A DNA stretch of 64,000 nt, taken from contig NZ_CP028365.1 in the NCBI RefSeq assembly GCF_003033925.1, positions 2,914,001 to 2,978,000 on the forward strand, in the 5' to 3' direction. A program made the translations under genes and the position numbers. The notes under the pieces were generated by a model. It was not told the origin of the DNA. It searched no databases and saw only the letters and a list, made by a program, of their open reading frames with translations. Positions 54,664-62,006 of this stretch are shown in pieces. The DNA is from Tannerella serpentiformis. GTDB taxonomy: Bacteria; Bacteroidota; Bacteroidia; Bacteroidales; Tannerellaceae. The stretch's first letter is position 1. Every line of letters starts with the position of its first letter.

Positions 54664-55107
54664 TTATTCTCTGAGCAGCTCAAGGCGCCCAGTGAGCAGT
54701 TGCGAATTGCGTTTGCCATCAGGGCCCGTAAATGTCAGAAAGACGGTCACCGTTTTTTCTTTGAAGTCGATCACTTGGCTCGCAGTCGTGCCGTCGTTTT
54801 CTATCCAGTTCACGAAGAAGCGGCTGTTGTCGATGCGTCGTTGAACCATTGTGTTGCGCTCTTCTGCCACGCTACCGTTCACGGTGGTTTTCCTGTGCAG
54901 CGTCGTATCATTCAGATATTGTACTTCAGCCTTCATCCCTCCGTCATAGAGCAACTGGACGCGTTGTCCGATCAGCTCGTACGTCGGTTCAGCTTGAGCC
55001 GCTTCAACGTTTTCAGAGGAGAGCAGTTTTTTCCGCTTGGCGTTGTTGCTTGCGACAAAGAAGAGGCCGCATAGGGCTAACGCAATCCTAACTGTTTTCT
55101 TTTTCAT
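54664..55107 (-). CDS. small secreted MoaF-like protein
   Basis: A 147-residue protein with an N-terminal hydrophobic signal (about 1-20) lacking a lipobox. The 90-residue C-terminal domain (GQRVQLLYDGGMKAEVQYLN, FFVNWIENDGTTASQVIDFK) resembles the calycin-like MoaF domain. Function unknown. Its -7 element is at 55138-55145. The 96 bp before it (54568-54663) and the 276 bp to the GH5 start are featureless apart from faint similarity to 11579-11640. Confidence 0.55.
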   Translation of the reverse strand: MKKKTVRIALALCGLFFVASNNAKRKKLLSSENVEAAQAEPTYELIGQRVQLLYDGGMKAEVQYLNDTTLHRKTTVNGSVAEERNTMVQRRIDNSRFFVNWIENDGTTASQVIDFKEKTVTVFLTFTGPDGKRNSQLLTGRLELLRE

Positions 55108-55137
55108 TGCCTGATCACTTTAATGTTTAATCACCGG

Positions 55138-55145
55138 CAAAGGTA
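55138..55145 (-). promoter_or_regulatory. -7 element (TACCTTTG) of the MoaF-like gene
   Basis: Minus-strand TAnnTTTG match, 31 bp before the ATG. Confidence 0.6.
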
Positions 55146-55230
55146 CCCCCGGCAGCGCAGCTTTTCGCATGACCCTTTCAATAAGTAGTCCTTGAAAAGC
55201 GTGATTCTCCTCATTCGACTCAAAATAGTT

Positions 55231-55322
55231 CATCCGGAGAGCGTGCTCCCCAAATCTTTGTTCAAAATGATCCATCCGGAGAGCGTGCTCCCCGATTCTT
55301 GGTTCAAGGAGATCCCCCGGAG
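55231..55322. repeat. array K: 2-3 units of 42 bp
   Basis: CATCCGGAGAGCGTGCTCCCC begins at 55231 and 55273 (42 bp apart), and a decayed third copy (CCCCCGGAGAG) at about 55315. GGAG-N6-CTCC is the dyad. It lies between the MoaF-like start and the DUF1460 gene end. Confidence 0.75.
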
Positions 55323-55368
55323 AGGGGCCTTCGAGAAAAAAACGCAGAGAATAAGCCGCTGAGCGTAC

Positions 55369-56232
55369 CTAATCCACGGGCCTAACGACCATGATACCTA
55401 TCGTGCGCGGGTTACGGGCGGCGTAGGCGTGGAGGGAGGTCGGCTCGACGATGACACGTCCGGCGGAGGAGGAGGCGTGAACGAACGTTACCGTACGCCC
55501 GCGTCTGCAAATGATGCCGACGTGCGAGATGTCTAAGCCAGGGACGTTGGTCACGAAGCAGACGATGTCGCCGTCGCGCAGGTAGCCGGCGGCAGAGGGG
55601 ATGGCGGCCGTCGGGAGGAGGGCATAACCGGTGCGGGCGGAGATCTCGGCCTCCTTGACGCGCAGCAGGTTGACGCGCGTGGGGTGGGAGCGTAGCGCCG
55701 CGTAACGGTCGGGGTGAGTGGACATGAAGGAGAGCCGCGGCTGATAGGGGCGGCCGCCGATCTCGGCGGTGACGTCGCGCACGAGTCCGCGGCGGGCGTT
55801 TTCGTAGATCCAGTCGGTGAAGTAGTGCAGGCGGTCGGTATAGTCGGTGATGACGGCCGTGCGGTAACGTAGGCGGGAGAGTTCGCGGAGGTAAACGTCA
55901 AACGTCGGCGTGGGACTTTGGGCGGTGCGGGCTAAGGCGACGGCCGACTCGACGAGCGTGGTGCAATCCCATTCGCGGAGGTTGATCACTAAGCGTTCCG
56001 GCTCCCGTTCGAGCGTGGAGGCGACGTAGGGACGGCCGACGAAGTATCGCGCGGCGGCGAGTGTGGCGTCGCCGACGGGGCGCGGGCTGGTGACAGATCG
56101 GAGTGTCCCCATGCAGCCGTTGAAGGCGGTCATATCTTCCACGGAAAACGTCAAGTTTCCCGACCAATCGTCTGCCGAACTCGACGCGATCGCCCACCAG
56201 GCGCAGAGCAAGATGCTGATCACACGTTTCAT
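55369..56232 (-). CDS. DUF1460 family peptidoglycan amidase-like protein
   Basis: A 287-residue secreted protein with signal peptide (to about residue 20). The DUF1460 domain, an NlpC/P60-like cysteine fold, has catalytic cysteine in EWDCTTLVES (about 90) and histidine in DISHVGIICR (about 237). Members act as N-acetylmuramoyl-L-alanine amidases or related muropeptide enzymes. Start overlaps the uvrB stop by four bases (ATGA), so the two are co-translated; a functional link is not apparent. Confidence 0.85.
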   Translation of the reverse strand: MKRVISILLCAWWAIASSSADDWSGNLTFSVEDMTAFNGCMGTLRSVTSPRPVGDATLAAARYFVGRPYVASTLEREPERLVINLREWDCTTLVESAVALARTAQSPTPTFDVYLRELSRLRYRTAVITDYTDRLHYFTDWIYENARRGLVRDVTAEIGGRPYQPRLSFMSTHPDRYAALRSHPTRVNLLRVKEAEISARTGYALLPTAAIPSAAGYLRDGDIVCFVTNVPGLDISHVGIICRRGRTVTFVHASSSAGRVIVEPTSLHAYAARNPRTIGIMVVRPVD

Positions 56233-58289
56233 CGCCGACCCTCCTTCGGTTGCGGTTCGTCGTCCTTCGGTTTTCCGTCGAGCAGCTCCTGGAGCTTCAG
56301 CATTTCGTCGCGGTATTGGGCTGCCTCGATGAACTCCAGTTTGCGAGCCGCCTCCGTCATCCGACGGCGCGCGCGTTCGATGGCCTTTTCAAGTTGTGGA
56401 CGCGTCATGTAGCTCACTACCGGCTCGGCAACGAGCGAGGGTTCGGGCTCGGTGTAGGCGTAGGGCACGGCGGATGCTTGTGCGCGATCGCCCAGCACGG
56501 AGGCGGAGCTCTGTTTGATGGCGGTGCGGGGGGTGATGCCGTGTGCGCGGTTGTAATTGAGCTGTTTTTCGCGTCGGCGATTCGTTTCGTCGATCGTCAT
56601 GCGCATGCTGTCGGTGATCTTGTCGGCATAGAAGATCACGCGGCCGTTGAGGTTACGGGCCGCGCGCCCGGCCGTCTGCGTGAGCGAGCGGTGGGAGCGG
56701 AGGAAGCCCTCTTTGTCTGCGTCGATGACGGCCACGAGCGAGACCTCCGGCAGGTCGAGGCCCTCGCGGAGGAGGTTGACGCCGATGAGCACGTCGAACT
56801 CTCCGCTGCGGAGGTCGTCCATGATGCGGATGCGCTCGAGCGTGTCGACGTCGCTATGGATATAGTTGCAGCGCACGTTCATGCGCTTGAGATAGTCCGT
56901 TAATTCTTCGGCCATGCGCTTGGTGAGGGTCGTGACGAGCACGCGTTCGTTGACCTCCGTCCGTTGCGAGATCTCCTCCATCAGGTCGTCGATCTGGTTT
57001 TGGCTCGGGCGGACCTCGATGACCGGGTCGGGCAGGCCCGTCGGGCGGATCACCTGCTCCACGACGATGCCGCCGCTCTTGGCCAGCTCGTACTCGGCCG
57101 GAGTGGCGCTGACGTAGACGGCTTGCGGCGTGAGGGACTCAAATTCGTCGAACGTTTGCGGCCTGTTGTCGAGTGCGGCCGGCAGTCTGAAGCCGTATTC
57201 GACGAGCGTCTCCTTGCGCGAGCGGTCGCCGCCATACATGGCGCGAATCTGCGGTACAGTGACATGGCTTTCGTCGATGACGAGCAGAAAGTCCTTCGGA
57301 AAATAGTCCAGCAAACAAAATGGGCGCTCACCCGGTTGGCGTCCGTCCAGGTAACGCGAATAGTTTTCGATGCCCGCGCAGTGGCCCAGCTCCTGAATCA
57401 TCTCCAGATCGTACGTGACGCGCTCCTCGAGACGCTTGGCCTCGAAGGGTTTGCCCATCTCCTGCAGCTGCTGCACGCGTTCGCCGAGGTCGAGGCGAAT
57501 CTGCCCGAGCGCCGAGTGGATGCGCTCTTGGGTGGTGACGAAGAGGTTGGTGGGATAGATCTGAAGCGTGTCTTGTTCGTCATACTCGCGCCCGTCGACA
57601 GGGTTAAATGAGGAGATGCGCTCGACCTCGTCGCCCCAGAACTCGATGCGGTATGCCATTCCGTCATAGCCCTCGATGGCGGGGAAGATGTCGACCGTGT
57701 CGCCATTGACCCGGAAGCTGCCGGAGTTGAATTCTACTTTATTATTGACGTAGAGCGCGTCTACGAAGCGGCGGAGCAACTTGTCGCGGGCGATGCGCAT
57801 GCCGCGCTCCACGTGCACGACTTGCTCTTCGAAGGCCCGCGGGTCGGCCATGCCATAAAGGCAGGAGACGGACGAGACGACCAGCACGTCGCGACGCCCG
57901 GAGAGGAGCGAAGCCGTGGCGCGCAGGCGAAGCTTGTCGATTTCTTGATTGATGGCCATATCCTTCTCGATGTACGTATCGGTGGTGGGCAGGTAAGCCT
58001 CGGGCTGATAGTAGTCGTAGTAGGAAACGAAGTACTCGACGGCGTTCTGCGGGAAGAAGGACTTGAATTCGCTGTAGAGTTGGGCGGCCAGCGTCTTGTT
58101 GTGACTCAAAACGAGCGTGGGTTTGCGGACCCGCTCCACGACGTTTGCGATGGTGAACGTTTTGCCGGAGCCGGTGACGCCGAGAAGGGTCTGATACGGC
58201 ACGCCGCTCTCGATGCCCCGCGATAGGGCATCGATGGCCTCGGGTTGGTCGCCCGTCGGCCGGTATGAAGAGACGAGTTTGAAATCCAT
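56229..58289 (-). CDS. uvrB: UvrABC system protein B
   Basis: A 686-residue helicase-like DNA damage verifier. I start at MDFKLVSSYRPTGDQ (58289), the conserved beginning; the frame is open further upstream. Walker A GVTGSGKT (about 38-45), beta-hairpin YYDYYQPEAYLP (about 92-103), helicase motif QTAGRAARN and a C-terminal UVR domain (LEKAIERARRRMTEAARKLE). Works with UvrA and UvrC in nucleotide excision repair. Length normal. Confidence 0.97.
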   Translation of the reverse strand: MDFKLVSSYRPTGDQPEAIDALSRGIESGVPYQTLLGVTGSGKTFTIANVVERVRKPTLVLSHNKTLAAQLYSEFKSFFPQNAVEYFVSYYDYYQPEAYLPTTDTYIEKDMAINQEIDKLRLRATASLLSGRRDVLVVSSVSCLYGMADPRAFEEQVVHVERGMRIARDKLLRRFVDALYVNNKVEFNSGSFRVNGDTVDIFPAIEGYDGMAYRIEFWGDEVERISSFNPVDGREYDEQDTLQIYPTNLFVTTQERIHSALGQIRLDLGERVQQLQEMGKPFEAKRLEERVTYDLEMIQELGHCAGIENYSRYLDGRQPGERPFCLLDYFPKDFLLVIDESHVTVPQIRAMYGGDRSRKETLVEYGFRLPAALDNRPQTFDEFESLTPQAVYVSATPAEYELAKSGGIVVEQVIRPTGLPDPVIEVRPSQNQIDDLMEEISQRTEVNERVLVTTLTKRMAEELTDYLKRMNVRCNYIHSDVDTLERIRIMDDLRSGEFDVLIGVNLLREGLDLPEVSLVAVIDADKEGFLRSHRSLTQTAGRAARNLNGRVIFYADKITDSMRMTIDETNRRREKQLNYNRAHGITPRTAIKQSSASVLGDRAQASAVPYAYTEPEPSLVAEPVVSYMTRPQLEKAIERARRRMTEAARKLEFIEAAQYRDEMLKLQELLDGKPKDDEPQPKEGRR

Positions 58290-58302
58290 AAGGGGAAAGG
58301 GG

Positions 58303-58343
58303 GAGGGAAAATGAAAGTAGGGGCGAACGCCATTCGCCCCTAC
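58303..58343 (-). terminator. terminator of DUF6261 gene 3
   Basis: Arms GTAGGGGCGAA (58317-58327) and TTCGCCCCTAC (58333-58343), then TTTCATTTTCC on the minus strand. It shares its arm with the hairpin at 53191. Confidence 0.78.
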
Positions 58344-58386
58344 CCGGATAGACGGCTGCGGCCGCCAGTAAAATTTGTCGGGTATC

Positions 58387-59274
58387 TTATTCCTCGGGCA
58401 GCGTAATGTCGGGATTACCGTCGCCGCCCGGCTTTGGTTTCTCACCGCCCGGTTTAGGCGGCTGAGGCGTCTCCGGCTGCTTCGGATCCTTCGGCTGCTC
58501 AGGTTGCTTCGGTTCCTTGGGTTGTTTCGGCTCCTTAGGCTCCTTCGGAGTCTTGGGCTGCTTAGGGTCAGACGGCTTCTTGGTCTCCGGGCGCTCGGCC
58601 AGGACGGCTTTCTTCATCTCGGTATTGATCATGTCAATGATCGACTTGTATGCCGCCTCGCCACCGAGCGTTGCCAGCGCGTTGATGACGTTCGTGAGCT
58701 TCTTGAACTCGTCGTACACCGCGTCGCGTTTCTCTTTCACGGCGCCCGGATCAAGCATGGACTCGTGCTTAACCTGCCGGCCATACATGACGCTGAATGC
58801 GTCGTTCGCCTCCTTGAGCACGCTGACCCACTTATCGGCGCCAATCAGGGCAAGCTTCGCTTTGATGTCGGCCGGCTCAAAGTCTTGCAGGAGGTTTTTG
58901 ATGAGGGCCGTCTCTTCACGATTCGGCTTGTTCTGCGGCAAACTCCCGTACTTACGATAGATCTGAAGCAGCTCCTTAGCCGCCTTGGCCTTGTCTGCTT
59001 CGGGATAATCGGAGAAGAGACGCAGGTGTGTAGAGAGCCGCCCCATGGCCCTGTCACGCCGATCGTCGAGTTCGTACAGATCTTTCGACAGCCCACTGCT
59101 ACGCATCGGCTGGATGAGCTTATCGAAATCGTTGAACTTGTCAGTGAAGACCTTAACTGGATCCTTCAACTTCAAAGTTTCCAAGTCTTCCTGATTCAAA
59201 TAGGTGATTACGTTGTCCATTATCTGATAGAAATTCAGCATGCGGACCCTTGTCAAATTGGTGTTATCGATCAT
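58387..59274 (-). CDS. DUF6261-family protein 3 with Pro/Lys-rich tail
   Basis: A 295-residue protein close to protein 1: MIDNTNLTRVRMLNFYQIMDN start, LDDRRDRAMGRLSTHLRLF, INALATLGGEAAYKSIIDMI, then PKEPKEPKQP repeats and the end KPKPGGDGNPDITLPEE. Helical, no signal peptide. Array L starts about 45 bp upstream. It is 40 kb from the other tailed copies, so this is a dispersed rather than a local tandem family. Function unknown. Confidence 0.75.
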   Translation of the reverse strand: MIDNTNLTRVRMLNFYQIMDNVITYLNQEDLETLKLKDPVKVFTDKFNDFDKLIQPMRSSGLSKDLYELDDRRDRAMGRLSTHLRLFSDYPEADKAKAAKELLQIYRKYGSLPQNKPNREETALIKNLLQDFEPADIKAKLALIGADKWVSVLKEANDAFSVMYGRQVKHESMLDPGAVKEKRDAVYDEFKKLTNVINALATLGGEAAYKSIIDMINTEMKKAVLAERPETKKPSDPKQPKTPKEPKEPKQPKEPKQPEQPKDPKQPETPQPPKPGGEKPKPGGDGNPDITLPEE

Positions 59275-59312
59275 ATGAATATTGAATTATAGCTGCATAA
59301 GAGGTTGTGCGT

Positions 59313-59750
59313 GAAAGCAAGCCTTGCAATGTGCTTCAGAATCTGATTCCGAAGGATTGCAGACCGTTGCAAAGGCTCAGAATCCGATTCCGAAGGATTG
59401 CAGGCCGTTGCAAAGGCTCAGAATCCGATTCTGGAAGATTGCAGACCGTTGCAAAGGCTCAGAATCCGATTCTGGAAGATTGCAGACCCTTGCAAAGGCT
59501 CAGAATCCGATTCTGGAAGATTGCAGACCCTTGCAAAGGCTCAGAATCTGATTCTGGAGGATTGCAGACCGTTGCAAAGGCTCAGAATCAGATTCTGGAG
59601 GATTGCAGACCGTTGCAAAGGCTCAGAATCTGATTCTGGAAGATTGCAGACCCTTGCAAAGGCTCAGAATCTGATTCTGGAGGATTGCAGACCGTTGCAA
59701 AGGCTCAGAATCTGATTCTGGAGGATTGCAGACCGTTGCAACGCGTCCAA
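59313..59750. repeat. array L: about 10 units of 41 bp with two dyads each
   Basis: GATTGCAG anchors at 59355, 59396, 59437 and on, every 41 bp, to about 59724. Dyads are CAGAATCTGATTCTG and TTGCAGACCGTTGCAA. The centre base of the first dyad and one position in the arms vary (CCGATTC or CTGATTC; CCGTTGC or CCCTTGC). It lies between the divergent DUF6261 and AAA15 ATPase genes. Confidence 0.9.
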
Positions 59751-59882
59751 AACCCGGTTTTGGAGAAAAATCAAATCAAACAACGCGCTCCGGAGGGCAT
59801 CTTTCCGCCCGAGCCGGCGGCGAATGTAGAAAGATTCGTGAACCGGCCGCCCCTTGTATGCGTTCAGTCCCCCGCCCCGGCC

Positions 59883-59890
59883 TATTTTTG
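59883..59890 (+). promoter_or_regulatory. -7 element (TATTTTTG) of the ATPase/RloB operon
   Basis: TAnnTTTG match 25 bp before the ATG at 59915. The nearest TTG is 26 bp upstream, too far for the usual geometry. Confidence 0.6.
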
Positions 59891-59914
59891 CCGCCAAGTA
59901 AAAGCAGTAGACCC

Positions 59915-61237
59915 ATGATTCTCAATTTCAGCATACAGAACTTCGGTTCGATTAAAGACAAGCAGACGCTTTCGTTCGAGGCCGATAAGTCCGACCACCT
60001 CGAAGAGGCGTACGTCACCCGTTGCGGAGGCCGACGAATACTCAAGCTGGCCCTCCTCTACGGAGCCAACGCCTCGGGTAAAACGACGGTGCTCAAAGCG
60101 CTCGACTTCCTCCGGAAGTTGGTAGTCGAACCCAAAAGCAAGAAGACAGAGCGCCTGGACTTCGAACCCTACCTCTTCGATCCCGACACCCCGAAACAGC
60201 CCACCGTCCTCTCCATCGAATTTATCCGTAACGAGGTGCGGTACGCCTACCGGGTGGAGTTCACGCAGGAGGCCGTCGTGGCCGAGGAACTCTATGCCTA
60301 TTATACCTCCAACAAAGCCCGCATCTACCAACGGACGACGGACCTCGAGCGGCAATTTGTCGAAATCAAATTCGGCAGCAAGATGACGAAAAGCAAAGCC
60401 GTGAAGCAGAGTCTTACTGCAAACACATTATGGAACAACACGGTGCTGGGGGGGTATCTGAAAACCAACGTCGACTCCAAAGAGCTGCAAGAGGTGGTGG
60501 ACTGGTTCAAGCTTTACCTAAAGCGCATGGTGCAGCCGCAAACCTCTTTCGAAGATCTCATCTTATTTCAGATGGAAGACGGGGAGATCCTCTCGTCGGA
60601 TATGATCCCTATTCTACAACAAGCAGACCTGCATATCTCTGATATTGTCATCCAAAGTCGAGAAATAGTGGATAGACAGGAGGTTGAGGATTTCCTGTCA
60701 TTAATCAATGATCATCATTCTGTGATGTCTAAGGGGGATGTAATAGAGTTTAGAGAAGAAGCAAAAGCGGTCATTAAAAAGGTCATGCTCGAGCATACCG
60801 TAAACGGCGAGAAATATCAGTTGCCATTGGCTGAAGAGTCGCGCGGAACAAAGCGGTATTATGATTTTGCTGGCTTGCTGGCCCTCTTTATCAAAGACCC
60901 GCGTGCCATGCTCATCGACGAATTAGAATCTTCACTACACCCCGATCTCTATCGGCATTTCATCGTCTCCTACCTGCTCAACACGAAGGATTCACAGATC
61001 CTCGCCACGACGCACAATCGGGAGCTGCTGGACGACCGCGACCTCTTCCGAAACGATGCCATTTGGTTTACGGATAAGTCTAACGCCGATGCTACCGAAC
61101 TCTATTCGCTGGCCGACTTCGACCGTTCGGTAATTGGAAAAAAGACCAACGTGCTGAACGCCTACAAAAGCGGCAAACTGAGCGGCACGCCAATCCTCGG
61201 TGACACGCATATCGATTTGAATCATGGGAAGAATTAA
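59915..61237 (+). CDS. AAA15-family ATPase, AbiL-like defence component
   Basis: A 440-residue protein starting MILNFSIQNFGSIKDKQT, typical of OLD-like/AAA15 ATPases. Walker A GANASGKTT (about 50-58), signature-like region SRGTKRYYD (about 309), Walker B AMLIDELESSLHPD (about 329-342), H-loop ATTHNREL (about 368). Fourteen bases overlap the RloB gene. The AAA15+RloB pair corresponds to AbiLi/AbiLii or RloA/RloB, linked to phage abortive infection. An AT-rich stretch (60635-60860) inside the gene is unlike the flanks. Start chosen at the conserved N-terminus. Confidence 0.82.
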   Translation: MILNFSIQNFGSIKDKQTLSFEADKSDHLEEAYVTRCGGRRILKLALLYGANASGKTTVLKALDFLRKLVVEPKSKKTERLDFEPYLFDPDTPKQPTVLSIEFIRNEVRYAYRVEFTQEAVVAEELYAYYTSNKARIYQRTTDLERQFVEIKFGSKMTKSKAVKQSLTANTLWNNTVLGGYLKTNVDSKELQEVVDWFKLYLKRMVQPQTSFEDLILFQMEDGEILSSDMIPILQQADLHISDIVIQSREIVDRQEVEDFLSLINDHHSVMSKGDVIEFREEAKAVIKKVMLEHTVNGEKYQLPLAEESRGTKRYYDFAGLLALFIKDPRAMLIDELESSLHPDLYRHFIVSYLLNTKDSQILATTHNRELLDDRDLFRNDAIWFTDKSNADATELYSLADFDRSVIGKKTNVLNAYKSGKLSGTPILGDTHIDLNHGKN

Positions 61238-61862
61238 GCGAAAAACGAATCCGGCGTTTGCCATCGTGGCCGACGGGGAGACAGAGATCTGGTACCTGCA
61301 AATGATGAAGCAGAATGAGCGGCAGGTGCGCCTCACCATCAAGCCAGAACTCCCTAAGAAGAAGCGTATCGAAGACCAATGCGAGCTTGTTTGTAAGCTG
61401 GCCCAAGGGGAGTACGATAAGGTCTTTTGGATCGTCGACTTGGACCAGATCACAAAGGAGCAGCGAGAAGCAACCGGGGGTAAAAAAGACCCGATGCGGA
61501 CGTTTATCGAATGCCGAGAGAAAGTGCTTCATGGTAAGAAATACGCGAAGCGGGTCCGGGTGATCGTGAATAACCCCTGCCTTGAGTTCTGGTTCCTGCT
61601 TCATTACACACATACGGACAAATCTTTCGGGGGCTACGAGGAATTGGCAAAAGCACTGAAGAAGCACATGAAAGACTACAATAAGTCGGAAGGCTATTTC
61701 AAGCAGAAAAACAATGACATCTATTTGAAGCTAAAGCCGCGCTTAAAGAAGGCCATGGAGCATTCCGATCGCCTCGGCTCATTTGAGCCGAAAGATTCTT
61801 CGAGAGCGGTAAGCGAAATGCCGCAATTCTTCCGAACCGAAGAGTTGAACGGGCTCTTTTGA
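61224..61862 (+). CDS. rloB: RloB-family protein (TOPRIM-like), AbiL-like defence component
   Basis: A 212-residue protein of the RloB family, with N-terminal AIVADGETEIWYLQMMK (metal-site glutamate candidate), FWIVDLDQ (aspartates) and VIVNNPCLEFWFLLHY, a hallmark of the family. RloB is thought to be a TOPRIM-type nuclease effector controlled by the partner ATPase. Overlap with the ATPase gene by 14 bp indicates coupled translation. Phage defence is inferred from family knowledge. Confidence 0.87.
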   Translation: MGRIKRKTNPAFAIVADGETEIWYLQMMKQNERQVRLTIKPELPKKKRIEDQCELVCKLAQGEYDKVFWIVDLDQITKEQREATGGKKDPMRTFIECREKVLHGKKYAKRVRVIVNNPCLEFWFLLHYTHTDKSFGGYEELAKALKKHMKDYNKSEGYFKQKNNDIYLKLKPRLKKAMEHSDRLGSFEPKDSSRAVSEMPQFFRTEELNGLF

Positions 61863-61877
61863 GGTGTTCCCCAAACA

Positions 61878-61984
61878 GCAAATCGGGTAGAGAGATCCTA
61901 TAAAGATTTCCCTACCCGATTTGCCGTTTATGGGCGGACAATTAAAGATTTCCCTACCCGATTTGCCGTTTATGGGCGGACAAT
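61878..61984. repeat. array M: perfect two-copy 42-bp direct repeat plus inverted arm
   Basis: 61901-61942 and 61943-61984 are identical 42-mers (begin TAAAGATTTC, end GGGCGGACAAT). The first is also paired with GCAAATCGGGTAG at 61878-61890, complementary to CTACCCGATTTGC inside each unit, which may form a terminator-like hairpin between convergent genes. Confidence 0.92.
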
Positions 61985-62006
61985 GATTGGCTGCCCTCTC
62001 GAAGCA

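Noticed and set aside
59307-59715. Open frames over array L, some with MQTVAKAQN repeats
   Set aside because: A 41-bp unit moves frame each copy, and three 41-mers restore it; the peptides are by-products of the repeats.
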